A DNA stretch of 64,000 nucleotides from Hymenobacter siberiensis (GTDB lineage: Bacteria; Bacteroidota; Bacteroidia; Cytophagales; Hymenobacteraceae). How positions within the stretch are numbered: position 1 is the stretch's first letter; each line of letters opens with the position of its first letter. The translations under genes were made by a program, and so were the position numbers. A model generated the notes under the pieces. That model was not told the DNA's origin. It saw nothing but the letters and a program-made list of their open reading frames with translations, and ran no database searches. The DNA lies in assembly GCF_018967865.2 (NCBI RefSeq), contig NZ_JAHLZY020000001.1:2790001-2854000 (forward strand), read 5' to 3'. This document shows positions 17,014 through 25,212 of this stretch, in pieces.

Positions 17014-18171
17014 ATGAAAGCTATTGTCTATTACGGCCCCTTGGATGTGAGAGTATCCGACAAGCCCGACCCTAAAATTGAGCAACCCACCGACGTATTA
17101 GTCCAGGTTACCACCACCAATATTTGCGGCTCCGACCTGCACATGTACGAAGGCCGTACCAACATGGAAACCGGCCGAATTTTTGGCCACGAGAACCTGG
17201 GACGGGTCATTGAGGTCGGTAAGTCGGTAGTACATGTTAAAGTGGGTGATATGGTGTGTATGCCTTTTAATATTGGCTGTGGCCATTGCAAAAATTGCGA
17301 GCGCAAACTCACCGCTTTTTGCCTGACGATGAACCCCGGTTTTGCCGGTGCGGCCTATGGCTTTGCCGGCATGGGGCCGTATGAAGGCGGGCAGGCAGAA
17401 TACCTGCGCGTTCCGTACGGTGATTTTAATTGCCAGATATTACCGGAGGATGCCAGCGAGAAGGAAAACGATTACGCCATGCTTTCCGACATCTTCCCGA
17501 CGGGCTACCACGCCACGGAACTGGCGGGGGTGAAACCGGGCGAATCGGTGGTTATTTACGGCGCTGGGCCGGTCGGACTCATGGCCACGCTGTCTGCCCG
17601 CATAAAAGGAGCCGACAAAATTATGGTCGTGGACAGCCACCCCGACCGATTAAAACTGGCCAAGGAATTGGGCGGCATACCCATTGATTTTACGAAGGGC
17701 TCCGCTGTTGACCAAGTACTGGACTTAACAGACGGGCAGGGTGCTGACCGGGGCTGCGAATGCGTGGGCTACCAATGTTGCAACAAACACGGCAAAGAAC
17801 AATCGAACGTAACGATGAACGAGCTGGTCCAGGCAGTGAAAGCGACCGGCTCGATTGGCGTAGTGGGGGTTTTTGTGACGGAAGACCCGAAGTCCAAAGA
17901 GGAACTGCAGAAAAAAGGCCACATGGACTTCGACTTCGGCAGCTTCTGGATGAAGGGGCAAAGCATCGCAACGGGCCAAGCCAATGTAAAATCATACAAC
18001 CGGGAGCTTTGCGCGCTGATTTCTTCCGGTAAAGCCAAGCCTGCCGCCATCGTTTCCCACGAGCTCTCCCTGGATGAGGCCCCCGATGCGTACAAGCACT
18101 TTAATACCCGCGATGACGGATGGACCAAAGTGGTACTGAAACCCGGCAAAACGAGCCGCAAAAAGAATTAA
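17014..18171 (+). CDS. Zinc-dependent alcohol dehydrogenase, glutathione-independent formaldehyde dehydrogenase-like
   Basis: A 385-residue medium-chain dehydrogenase. Catalytic zinc ligands lie in NICGSDLHMYEGR (Cys38) and GHENLGRV. The structural zinc lobe is the four-Cys pattern CGHCKNCERKLTAFC. The nucleotide site is VVIYGAGPVGLMAT, with Asp in VVDSHPDRL indicating NAD+. The insert GYQCCNKHGKEQSN and the overall length fit the glutathione-independent formaldehyde dehydrogenase (FdhA-like) group, so oxidation of formaldehyde or small alcohols is likely. It is lower in GC than its neighbours and sits between a dead transposase and a duplicated gldG end, which suggests acquisition from outside. 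Confidence 0.87.
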   Translation: MKAIVYYGPLDVRVSDKPDPKIEQPTDVLVQVTTTNICGSDLHMYEGRTNMETGRIFGHENLGRVIEVGKSVVHVKVGDMVCMPFNIGCGHCKNCERKLTAFCLTMNPGFAGAAYGFAGMGPYEGGQAEYLRVPYGDFNCQILPEDASEKENDYAMLSDIFPTGYHATELAGVKPGESVVIYGAGPVGLMATLSARIKGADKIMVVDSHPDRLKLAKELGGIPIDFTKGSAVDQVLDLTDGQGADRGCECVGYQCCNKHGKEQSNVTMNELVQAVKATGSIGVVGVFVTEDPKSKEELQKKGHMDFDFGSFWMKGQSIATGQANVKSYNRELCALISSGKAKPAAIVSHELSLDEAPDAYKHFNTRDDGWTKVVLKPGKTSRKKN

Positions 18172-18192
18172 GCACAAGGCAGGAAACAAAAG

Positions 18193-18266
18193 CCAAGCCT
18201 TAATTAAAATAACGGCCAGTGGAAGGATAGCTCCTTCCACTGGCCGTTATTTTAATTAAGGCTTGG
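18193..18266 (+). terminator. Near-perfect 35-bp hairpin after the dehydrogenase gene
   Basis: CCAAGCCTTAATTAAAATAA (18193 on) pairs over 35 bp with 18232-18266 around a 4-nt loop, TAGC. The size exceeds an ordinary terminator, so it may be another palindromic element, but it lies directly after the dehydrogenase stop. Confidence 0.75.
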
Positions 18267-18340
18267 CCCAACACGAACCAGTAACGTGTTGACCTTAATA
18301 CCGCAACCGCACCAGTTCTTGCCCGATGGGCCACGTTTCG

Positions 18341-18615
18341 ACCCCTACCGCCTGGACTTCGACCACCTCGCCAACACTGAATCCGCCAACCGCGAGCTGG
18401 TCCTGAACGCCACCGACTACCTGCTCGACGACACCGGCCTCATCTCCGTGCGCGGCAAGCAAATCACCCTACGCCCGCTGGACAAAGTGAAGCTGGCCGA
18501 GCAGCGCCGCCGCTGGCAGCTACTGGACCTAGGCGCGCCGCTGGTGCTGCTGGGGCTATTCGGGGCCGTGCGGGCCTGGCGGCGCAAGCGGCGCTATGCG
18601 GGGTTTGCGAGTTGA
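18341..18615 (+). pseudogene. Second, partial copy of the gldG 3' end
   Basis: From ACCCCTACCGCCTGGACTTC onward the DNA parallels 15640-15917 in gldG. I count about 23 differences over about 258 aligned bases, mostly at third positions. The encoded C-terminus (HLANTESANRELVLNATDY to RRKRRYAGF) keeps the frame and stop. The rest of gldG is absent, so it cannot be a working gene. The divergence level argues for an incoming related sequence or an old duplication rather than a recent one. Confidence 0.88.
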
Positions 18616-18831
18616 TTAAATATCTTTGGTTTATCTCTTCGCAAAACCAAGTAAAAGCTATTGGAAGACTTATTTGCTGGCATCTTTGAGCAAATGTTTA
18701 CCTATTTGCTGCTGCTTCCGGTTGGCTTTGGGTATTTGTGGCTGCGGTACCGCAATAAATTGCGCGTGAAAGAGACGCTTGCCAAAGAATATGAGAACAG
18801 CTACGCCAATGCGGGCAGTGTTGTATTACTC

Positions 18832-20033
18832 TACTCTACCCTACTATTTTTCAGGTACAAAAACGGGGCAGCCCGACCTTTGGGGTTACGACACCACCAA
18901 AAACCCGTTCTGCCCCGTGAAGCAACACTTCGCCGCTAAAATTACGACGCTTTTGCAGCAGGCCCCGTTTGTGGGCCACTTGTCCCGCCAAAAGTTTGTG
19001 GGCCAGTTTATTCTTGGCCTGATAAAGAGCCGCAACGTGCAATTCGGCGAGGTGGCCCAGCACCTCAATGACGCGGCCAAGCCCGCCTCGAACGAAACGC
19101 GCATTCAGGACTTTTTCCGCGAAGTAGACCTCAATTACGTACTGGTGGCCAGGATTTTACTGAGTTTGTTGCCTGCGCAGGGCAAGCTGCGCTTATGCCT
19201 CGACCGCACGGAGTGGGACTTCGGCCAGTGCCAAGTGAACATCCTGCTCGTCACCGTCGGCACGGGCGAGGTCCACGTGCCCCTTTATTGGCACCTGCTC
19301 GACAACCGCAGCGGCAACTCCAACGCCGCCGACCGCATCGCGGTGCTCGAAAAGTGCCTGGCCTTGCTGGGCAAAGACCGCATCGGCCTGGTCGTGGGCG
19401 ACCGGGAATTTGTCGGCCATGCGTGGTTCAAGTGGCTCAAAGACAATGGGCTTAATTTTGTCATGCGCCTGCCCAAGCACCACTGCCTGACCCACGCCGA
19501 CGGCCGGCGGCAGGCCGTGGCCGACCTGGGCCTGGTGCCGGGGCAGGTGCGCCGCTTCGCCCACGTGCAGGTCGACGGAGTCTGGGGGCAGGTCTGGGTC
19601 AAGGCCGTGGCGGCGGACGCGTTTGTCTTCCTGTTTGCCACGGCCGGTCTGAACCACCTCGAGCAACTCTATGCCAAGCGCTGGACGATTGAGCAATGCT
19701 TTCAAAATCTGAAAGGGCGGGGCTTTAACCTGGAAGCCACCCACTTGCGCTGTTTCCAAAAGCTGCGCAAGCTCGTGGCCCTGGTCAGCCTGGCCTACGC
19801 GTTTTGTCTGGGCGTGGGCGCGGCCGCCCACGGCGGCCGCCAGCCCATTGCCCGCAAAAACCACGGCTACCGGGCCGCCAGCCTGAGCCGCCACGGCCTC
19901 AATCTGCTCCGCCAACTCGCCCGCCCGCTGACCCTGCCCGAGGACCCATTGGCCCGCTTGGTTGAAACGCTACTGAACTGGATTACGAGGCAACTTGCTA
20001 AAAATCAATTACTAAAAATAGTAGGGTAGAGTA
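18832..20033 (+). mobile_element. IS4-family insertion sequence, copy 1 (1,202 bp)
   Basis: The ends are inverted repeats, TACTCTACCCTACTATTTTT on the left and its complement on the right. It is flanked by the 9-bp target duplication GTATTACTC (18823-18831 and 20034-20042). It carries one transposase gene. Copy 2 has the same length, the same 370-residue transposase, and lies 14 bp away. Confidence 0.95.
18917..20029 (+). CDS. IS4-family transposase (copy 1)
   Basis: A 370-residue DDE transposase starting at GTG 18917 (no in-frame ATG exists within the IS upstream of it). Catalytic positions: first Asp in CLDRTEWDFGQ, second Asp in VVGDREFVG, Glu in the IS4 signature YAKRWTIEQCFQNLK (Y-x2-R-x3-E-x6-K). 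It is intact. An open frame continues upstream into the interrupted host gene, but that fusion is incidental. It moves the element by cut and paste, making 9-bp target duplications. Confidence 0.93.
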   Translation: MKQHFAAKITTLLQQAPFVGHLSRQKFVGQFILGLIKSRNVQFGEVAQHLNDAAKPASNETRIQDFFREVDLNYVLVARILLSLLPAQGKLRLCLDRTEWDFGQCQVNILLVTVGTGEVHVPLYWHLLDNRSGNSNAADRIAVLEKCLALLGKDRIGLVVGDREFVGHAWFKWLKDNGLNFVMRLPKHHCLTHADGRRQAVADLGLVPGQVRRFAHVQVDGVWGQVWVKAVAADAFVFLFATAGLNHLEQLYAKRWTIEQCFQNLKGRGFNLEATHLRCFQKLRKLVALVSLAYAFCLGVGAAAHGGRQPIARKNHGYRAASLSRHGLNLLRQLARPLTLPEDPLARLVETLLNWITRQLAKNQLLKIVG

Positions 20034-20047
20034 GTATTACTCAACAC

Positions 20048-21249
20048 TACTCTACCCTACTATTTTTCAGGTACAAAAACGGGGCAGCCCGACCTTTGGG
20101 GTTACGACACCACCAAAAACCCGTTCTGCCCCGTGAAGCAACACTTCGCCGCTAAAATTACGACGCTTTTGCAGCAGGCCCCGTTTGTGGGCCACTTGTC
20201 CCGCCAAAAGTTTGTGGGCCAGTTTATTCTTGGCCTGATAAAGAGCCGCAACGTGCAATTCGGCGAGGTGGCCCAGCACCTCAATGACGCGGCCAAGCCC
20301 GCCTCGAACGAAACGCGCATTCAGGACTTTTTCCGCGAAGTAGACCTCAATTACGTACTGGTGGCCAGGATTTTACTGAGTTTGTTGCCTGCGCAGGGCA
20401 AGCTGCGCTTATGCCTCGACCGCACGGAGTGGGACTTCGGCCAGTGCCAAGTGAACATCCTGCTCGTCACCGTCGGCACGGGCGAGGTCCACGTGCCCCT
20501 TTATTGGCACCTGCTCGACAACCGCAGCGGCAACTCCAACGCCGCCGACCGCATCGCGGTGCTCGAAAAGTGCCTGGCCTTGCTGGGCAAAGACCGCATC
20601 GGCCTGGTCGTGGGCGACCGGGAATTTGTCGGCCATGCGTGGTTCAAGTGGCTCAAAGACAATGGGCTTAATTTTGTCATGCGCCTGCCCAAGCACCACT
20701 GCCTGACCCACGCCGACGGCCGGCGGCAGGCCGTGGCCGACCTGGGCCTGGTGCCGGGGCAGGTGCGCCGCTTCGCCCACGTGCAGGTCGACGGAGTCTG
20801 GGGGCAGGTCTGGGTCAAGGCCGTGGCGGCGGACGCGTTTGTCTTCCTGTTTGCCACGGCCGGTCTGAACCACCTCGAGCAACTCTATGCCAAGCGCTGG
20901 ACGATTGAGCAATGCTTTCAAAATCTGAAAGGGCGGGGCTTTAACCTGGAAGCCACCCACTTGCGCTGTTTCCAAAAGCTGCGCAAGCTCGTGGCCCTGG
21001 TCAGCCTGGCCTACGCGTTTTGTCTGGGCGTGGGCGCGGCCGCCCACGGCGGCCGCCAGCCCATTGCCCGCAAAAACCACGGCTACCGGGCCGCCAGCCT
21101 GAGCCGCCACGGCCTCAATCTGCTCCGCCAACTCGCCCGCCCGCTGACCCTGCCCGAGGACCCATTGGCCCGCTTGGTTGAAACGCTACTGAACTGGATT
21201 ACGAGGCAACTTGCTAAAAATCAATTACTAAAAATAGTAGGGTAGAGTA
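20048..21249 (+). mobile_element. IS4-family insertion sequence, copy 2 (1,202 bp)
   Basis: Same ends, length and orientation as copy 1. It is flanked by its own 9-bp target duplication, ACTCAACAC (20039-20047 and 21250-21258), which overlaps the right target duplication of copy 1. Copy 2 therefore inserted after copy 1, into the edge of its duplicated target, or in the reverse order. Confidence 0.95.
20133..21245 (+). CDS. IS4-family transposase (copy 2)
   Basis: Identical in protein sequence to copy 1 (370 residues, GTG start at 20133), with the same DDE residues and YxxR-E-K signature. Identity of the two copies indicates recent transposition. It is presumably active. Confidence 0.93.
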   Translation: MKQHFAAKITTLLQQAPFVGHLSRQKFVGQFILGLIKSRNVQFGEVAQHLNDAAKPASNETRIQDFFREVDLNYVLVARILLSLLPAQGKLRLCLDRTEWDFGQCQVNILLVTVGTGEVHVPLYWHLLDNRSGNSNAADRIAVLEKCLALLGKDRIGLVVGDREFVGHAWFKWLKDNGLNFVMRLPKHHCLTHADGRRQAVADLGLVPGQVRRFAHVQVDGVWGQVWVKAVAADAFVFLFATAGLNHLEQLYAKRWTIEQCFQNLKGRGFNLEATHLRCFQKLRKLVALVSLAYAFCLGVGAAAHGGRQPIARKNHGYRAASLSRHGLNLLRQLARPLTLPEDPLARLVETLLNWITRQLAKNQLLKIVG

Positions 21250-21339
21250 ACTCAACACCATAGCCGCACTACTAGCTTTGGCAGTAGGCAGTTTGGTAAT
21301 TCTCGCAATCGTGGTGCAGATACGAGAGTGGCTGAAAAG

Positions 21340-21629
21340 CTAAAGCTCCTCTAATAGCTGGGCACTGTGGAATATCCGCGCAATCTCCACTTTATCGATT
21401 CGCTCCAGTCGATAAATAATCCGATAATTACCTGACCGTACTTCCCGCAATTGCGTGTTTTCAAATTCAGGCACCATCCTGCCGCTTTGGGGGAAATCAG
21501 CCAGCATTCGGGTACGGGCAATAACTGGTCCATCAGCTTCTCCGCGAATCTTGGAGAGGCTGGGGTGAAGTATTCCCGCAGCCGCTGCAAATCGTCAATG
21601 GCCGCGTTAGCCCAGACTACTTGCGCCAT
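21340..21629 (-). pseudogene. ParE/RelE-type toxin, frameshifted
   Basis: From ATG 21629 the frame encodes MAQVVWANAAIDDLQRLREY, a ParE/RelE start, up to LMDQL. The rest of the family sequence is in another frame: IARTRMLADFPQSGRM, REVRSGNYRIIYRLERIDK and IARIFHSAQLLEEL, ending at 21340-21342. A single missing base near 21521-21525 explains the break. The start overlaps the end of the antitoxin gene, as usual for such pairs. The 3' end overlaps the stop of the interrupted small membrane gene by a few bases. Confidence 0.85.
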
Positions 21630-21796
21630 GATTTCACCAGCTGCTCTACCTCTTCCTGCGTTTTCGATTCGCCCCGGTCAAGCTGCGCCAAGCCTTCTTC
21701 GACCTTTTCAATAAAAATCAGCCGCTCGACTAACGCATCCAAATCAAAGTTTTGAGGCAACGAGCTAATGGCTTGGTTTACGGTTTCGCGGGTCAT
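21617..21796 (-). CDS. Antitoxin of a ParDE/RelBE-like pair
   Basis: A 59-residue protein, MTRETVNQAISSLPQNFDLD, continuing with ALVERLIFIEKVEEGLAQLD and ending EEVEQLVKSWRK. This layout (short helix, then LxERLxFIEKVEEGLxxxxxG) is common in the antitoxin partners of ParE-type toxins in Bacteroidota. Its last codons overlap the toxin start. With the toxin frameshifted, the antitoxin would have no local target. Confidence 0.8.
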   Translation of the reverse strand: MTRETVNQAISSLPQNFDLDALVERLIFIEKVEEGLAQLDRGESKTQEEVEQLVKSWRK

Positions 21797-21907
21797 AGCA
21801 GATTACGTTAAGGCTGTTAAATATACGGCCTGTCCTCAAAGAAACGGCATTGCCGGAATAGCCGTTCACAAATACCGGCCGCCCTTCCAAAGCCCAACCC
21901 CACCCCG

Positions 21908-21915
21908 TATCTTTG
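21908..21915 (+). promoter_or_regulatory. -7 element of the dnaN promoter
   Basis: TATCTTTG matches the Bacteroidota -7 consensus TAnnTTTG exactly, 32 nt before the dnaN start. No convincing -33 TTG at the usual distance. Confidence 0.6.
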
Positions 21916-21947
21916 CCCTCCCTTATTCCTAGCCCTAGCCTCGCACC

Positions 21948-23072
21948 ATGAAATTCATTGTATCCTCCTCCGCGCTGCTCAAGCAGCTGCAAAGCATAAA
22001 CGGCGTGGTTACGAACAACCCCGTGGTGCCCATCCTGGAGAATTTTCTCTTTGAGATTGAGGCCGGCAAGCTCACCATCACGGCTTCCGACCTGGAGACG
22101 AGCATGATTACCGAGCTGCCCGTGGAGGCCCGCGACACCGGCCGCATCGCCGCGCCCGCCCGCATCCTGCTCGACACCCTCAAGAACCTGCCCGACCAGC
22201 CCGTCACCTTCACGCTGGACGAGGAAACCTACACCATCGAAATCAGCTCGGCCAATGGCCGCTACAAGTTAGCCGGCGAGAATGCCGCCGATTTCCCCCG
22301 CGTGCCGGTGGTGAAAGGCTCTTCGCCGATTGAGATGCCGTCGTCGTCGCTGGCCCGGGCCATCAACAAAACTATCTTCGCGGTGAGCACCGACGAGCTG
22401 CGCCCGGCCATGACCGGTATTCTAGTGCAGCTGGCCGACTCGCAGGTGACCTTCGTGGCCACCGACGGGCACCGCCTGCTGCGCTACCGCCGCCAGGACG
22501 TGGGTGCCGGCCAGACCGCCAACCTCATCATCCCGCGCAAAGCCTTCAACCTGCTGAAAGGCACGCTGCCCTCGGAGGCCACGCCGGTGAAGATGGAGTT
22601 CAATCAGAGCAACGCCTTCTTCTCCTTCAACCAGATGCGCCTCGTGTGCCGCCTGATTGACGAACGGTACCCGGACTACGAAAACGTGATTCCGGTGAGC
22701 AACCCCAACAAACTCATCATCAACCGCGCCGAGTTGCTAAGTTCGGTGAGTCGCATCAGCATCTATTCCAATAAGACTACCCACCAAGTGCGCCTGCGAC
22801 TGGCTGGCTCCGAGCTGGTAGTTTCGGCCGAAGACCTCGATTTCAGCAACGAAGCCAAGGAAACACTGGCTTGCCAGTACGACGGCGAGGACATGGAAAT
22901 TGGCTTCAACGCCCGTTTCTTAAAGGAAATGCTCTCGAACATCGACTCCGAGGAAATCACCCTGGAGCTGAGCACGCCCAACCGCGCCGGCCTCCTCATG
23001 CCCACCACCCCCGACGACAACGAAAGCATCCTGATGCTGGTGATGCCGGTGATGCTTAATAACTACGTCTAA
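21948..23072 (+). CDS. dnaN: DNA polymerase III beta sliding clamp
   Basis: A 374-residue clamp subunit. The N-terminal MKFIVSSSALLKQLQSINGV, DLETSMITELPVEA and FVATDGHRLLRYRR are standard DnaN motifs, and the C-terminus ends SILMLVMPVMLNNYV with the MPxR-like clamp region. It forms the ring that holds polymerase on DNA. The start is unambiguous, with a -7 element upstream. gldC follows in the same direction after a degenerate palindrome. dnaA is not adjacent, so this is not an origin arrangement of the Escherichia type. Confidence 0.97.
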   Translation: MKFIVSSSALLKQLQSINGVVTNNPVVPILENFLFEIEAGKLTITASDLETSMITELPVEARDTGRIAAPARILLDTLKNLPDQPVTFTLDEETYTIEISSANGRYKLAGENAADFPRVPVVKGSSPIEMPSSSLARAINKTIFAVSTDELRPAMTGILVQLADSQVTFVATDGHRLLRYRRQDVGAGQTANLIIPRKAFNLLKGTLPSEATPVKMEFNQSNAFFSFNQMRLVCRLIDERYPDYENVIPVSNPNKLIINRAELLSSVSRISIYSNKTTHQVRLRLAGSELVVSAEDLDFSNEAKETLACQYDGEDMEIGFNARFLKEMLSNIDSEEITLELSTPNRAGLLMPTTPDDNESILMLVMPVMLNNYV

Positions 23073-23073
23073 A

Positions 23074-23209
23074 TCGCTGATTTTCGCTGATTAGCTGTGA
23101 TTTCGCTAATTGAGGTTGGCGCGGTTCAGCCCATTGCTCTTTTTGCATAAGGCCCGATTCACAAAAGATAAATCAGCGAAATCACGGTTAATCAATTTAA
23201 AAATCAGTG
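23074..23209. repeat. Degenerate palindrome (ATCAGCG.AATCACGG family)
   Basis: ATCGCTGATTTTCGCTGATT at the left and AATCAGCGAAATCACGGTTA with AAAATCAGTGAT at the right pair imperfectly. Words are shared with the element at 7963-8129, including a TTTTTGCATA fragment in the centre. The right arm runs up to the gldC start codon. Confidence 0.75.
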
Positions 23210-23554
23210 ATGAAAAAATCAGAAATCCGCTTTAGCATCGCCCTCGACGACAACAAGGTTCCCGAGGCGATTAGCTGGACGGCTACCGATGCGGGGCCGG
23301 ATATCCACTTCGCCAAAGCCATCAACATTGCGCTGTGGGACCGGGAGCAGGCCGGCACCATGAAAATCGACCTCTGGACCAAGGACATGCCCGTGGACGA
23401 GATGAAGCGCTTCGTGGTCGATAACATCGGCTCAATGGCCGAAAACATTGTGACGGCTACCGATGACAAGGAAATGGCCAACAAAATGCGTGCACTCTGC
23501 AAGGAGCTGTCCGAATACCTCGACAAGCAGGAACAAACCCAGGAGCGCCTGTAG
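23210..23554 (+). CDS. gldC: Gliding motility protein GldC
   Basis: A 114-residue soluble protein, MKKSEIRFSIALDDNKVPEA, then ISWTATDAGPDIHFAKAINI and DLWTKDMPVDEMKRFVVDN, matching the GldC family over its full length. GldC is a small Bacteroidota protein assigned to gliding-associated functions; its molecular role is unclear. The ATG at 23210 is used (GTG at 23207 also possible). It lies far from gldAFG but in the same window. Confidence 0.92.
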   Translation: MKKSEIRFSIALDDNKVPEAISWTATDAGPDIHFAKAINIALWDREQAGTMKIDLWTKDMPVDEMKRFVVDNIGSMAENIVTATDDKEMANKMRALCKELSEYLDKQEQTQERL

Positions 23555-23593
23555 CACATGCTTTAGCTTGTGCACTCGTTGGATTGAACCATC

Positions 23594-23807
23594 AAAAAGC
23601 CCCGCCGGAAATATCCGACTTGTCCTTACCCAAATCTTTTCCCGACTTCTCCGAGGTAACGCCAAGGCCCCTTTTTGCTGGCTGAATCCGCTTGAAAAGC
23701 GGCAAACCTGATAGGCAACCGCGCAAAAACGCCCTTCCAGCCACATGGCCGGAAGGGCGTTTGAGTTTTGGGTAAGGACAAGCCGGAAATATCCGACGGG
23801 GCTTTTT
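23594..23807. repeat. Long inverted repeat with inner hairpin, between gldC and a secreted protein gene
   Basis: AAAAAGCCCCGCCGGAAATA (23594-23632 arm) pairs with the arm 23769-23807 over about 39 bp with a few mismatches. The middle holds a second hairpin, CGCCCTTCCAGCCACATGGC to CGGAAGGGCG (23731-23760). It lies between converging genes, so it may double as a terminator. A lone GCACATGCTTTAGCTTGTGC hairpin follows gldC at about 23555. Confidence 0.85.
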
Positions 23808-23842
23808 ACATTCAGGGCGCAAGCGAAAGTATGCGCTACAAG

Positions 23843-24382
23843 TTACCGGGCGTTGCGGCCCAGGTTACCGGCGGGGCGGTTGGTGGGCTTGGTGCTGGTT
23901 GGGGCGATAGAAGCGTCATTGGCGCGGGCCGGCAACGGGTTCTGCACCGAATTGGTGAGGAGGATGGTGGACGACTGACTGGCGAAATCGCGGTCAGTCT
24001 TATTATACACGCCACGGGTACCGAAGTAGCTGCTGTACTGGTCGTTGCTGAGGAAAGCCTGGAACTCCTTGTCCCGCTCTTTACACACGCCATTGCACTG
24101 CTCGTCAATCAGCTTCTGATTGCCGGCGTTTCGGCGCTCGATGACCGCCATTTTGGAGACTTTGTCGGCATTCACGGCCCGGAGCTTGGTGGCCTGATAG
24201 TTATTCAGGTGCAGGTCGCGCACCATCTGCTCACTCAGGCGGTCGGCACGGGCCTGCACGGAGTTGAGGCGGGGGCTGGGCTGGGTTTTGTCCTGCACGG
24301 CAACGGTGCTGTTCGGTCCCTGCTGGGCGGTAGCAGAACCGACCAGGAGCGCCAGAAAGAGAGAGGCAAAAGCAGTTTTCAT
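23843..24382 (-). CDS. Secreted hypothetical protein with Spy/CpxP-like helices
   Basis: A 179-residue product from ATG 24382 (chosen for the signal peptide MKTAFASLFLALLVGSATAQ). The mature part contains RLSEQMVRDLHLNNYQATKL and FQAFLSNDQYSSYF, helical segments resembling the LTxxQ region of periplasmic Spy/CpxP-type proteins. It ends in a low-complexity tail rich in Asn, Pro and Arg. The function is unknown; a periplasmic stress or chaperone role is only a guess from the helix pattern. Confidence 0.7.
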   Translation of the reverse strand: MKTAFASLFLALLVGSATAQQGPNSTVAVQDKTQPSPRLNSVQARADRLSEQMVRDLHLNNYQATKLRAVNADKVSKMAVIERRNAGNQKLIDEQCNGVCKERDKEFQAFLSNDQYSSYFGTRGVYNKTDRDFASQSSTILLTNSVQNPLPARANDASIAPTSTKPTNRPAGNLGRNAR

Positions 24383-24520
24383 TGTCATCGTCGTAGGGGT
24401 TTCAGTTGCACACTTACGCAAGGACCGGGCCAGCCATGGACAGCGCGGTCACCGAATTCAACGCAAAAAGGCGCAGCACGGTTCGGATTTACCGTCCCTA
24501 CATTACCTTAATGCTATGTC

Positions 24521-25060
24521 TTACCACTTATTTTTCCACATCATCGACTCCACCGGCTTGTCGGTTTTATTGTTGTATTTGGCGCTCTGCTTGTGGTTGT
24601 AGAGGGTATCGACGTTGCCCTGCACGGTGAAGTAAATCAGCTGGCCGATGGGCATGTTCCGGTACACCCGCACGGGCATCGACACGCTGATTTCCAGCGT
24701 CCAATGATTGCAGAAGCCCACGTCGCCCTTGCCGGCGGTGGCGTGGATATCAATACCGAGGCGGCCCACGCTGCTCTTGCCTTCGAGAAAGGGCACGGTG
24801 GCGTGGGTTTCGGTGTATTCCTGCGTCACGCCCAGGTAGAGGCGGCCGGGCTGGAGCACGTAGCCTTCAGCTTCGGGGATTTCAAAGGTGTCGATTTCGT
24901 TGTGCTTGCGGGCGTCGAGCACCTCATCGCGGTAGGTGGCGAGGTACTTGCCCAGGTGCACATCGTAGGAGTTGGTGCCCAGGCAGCTGCGGTCGTAGGG
25001 CTGGATGACGATGGTGCCTTTTTCGATTTCCGCGAGAATTTGCTGGTCGGTAAGAATCAT
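24521..25060 (-). CDS. dcd: dCTP deaminase
   Basis: A 179-residue trimeric deaminase that converts dCTP to dUTP for thymidylate synthesis. Key segments: MILTDQQILAEIEKGTI, RSCLGTNSYDVHLG, LEGKSSVGRLGI with the nucleotide-binding Ser/Arg, HATAGKGDVGF and the catalytic Glu in WTLEISV. The C-terminal YNNKTDKPVESMMWK is typical of Bacteroidota forms. Length is usual. It is followed by a secreted protein gene and preceded by a palindrome. Confidence 0.95.
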   Translation of the reverse strand: MILTDQQILAEIEKGTIVIQPYDRSCLGTNSYDVHLGKYLATYRDEVLDARKHNEIDTFEIPEAEGYVLQPGRLYLGVTQEYTETHATVPFLEGKSSVGRLGIDIHATAGKGDVGFCNHWTLEISVSMPVRVYRNMPIGQLIYFTVQGNVDTLYNHKQSAKYNNKTDKPVESMMWKNKW

Positions 25061-25096
25061 TGAATGGGGTATTTTTAGGAATGCATAACGTCATAA

Positions 25097-25201
25097 GGCC
25101 GTCATGTAGCGCGTAGCGAAGCATCTTTACCGCGCAACGCAATTCAATCAAATGGTTTACTACAGAGGTAAAGATGCTTCGCTGCGCGCTGCATGACGGC
25201 C
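25097..25201. repeat. Palindrome, GTCATGC...GAAGCATC family
   Basis: Arms 25097-25131 and 25167-25201 (GGCCGTCATGTAGCGCGTAG and onward) are 35 bp with two mismatches. The loop contains CAACGCAATTCAATCAAATG, clearly related to the loops of the copies at 38142 and 60401. Confidence 0.92.
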
Positions 25202-25212
25202 AGTTTATTTAA

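Larger units (their letters stand above)
18661..21343 (+). pseudogene. Small membrane protein, copy 2, split by two IS elements
   Basis: Codons from TTG 18661 to 18831 encode LEDLFAGIFEQMF..., VGFGYLWLRYRNKLRV and ENSYANAGSVVLL. Removing both IS elements and the duplicated target bases rejoins the frame as LLNTIAALLALAVGSLVILA ending VQIREWLKS and TAA at 21341-21343, 86 residues in all (261 nt, a multiple of three). It is the paralogue of the small protein at 15924. As it stands the gene is disrupted. Confidence 0.9.

Noticed and set aside
18779..18916. N-terminal extension of the copy 1 transposase
   Set aside because: It is the interrupted host gene read in another frame and fused by chance; copy 2 shows the IS-internal GTG start.
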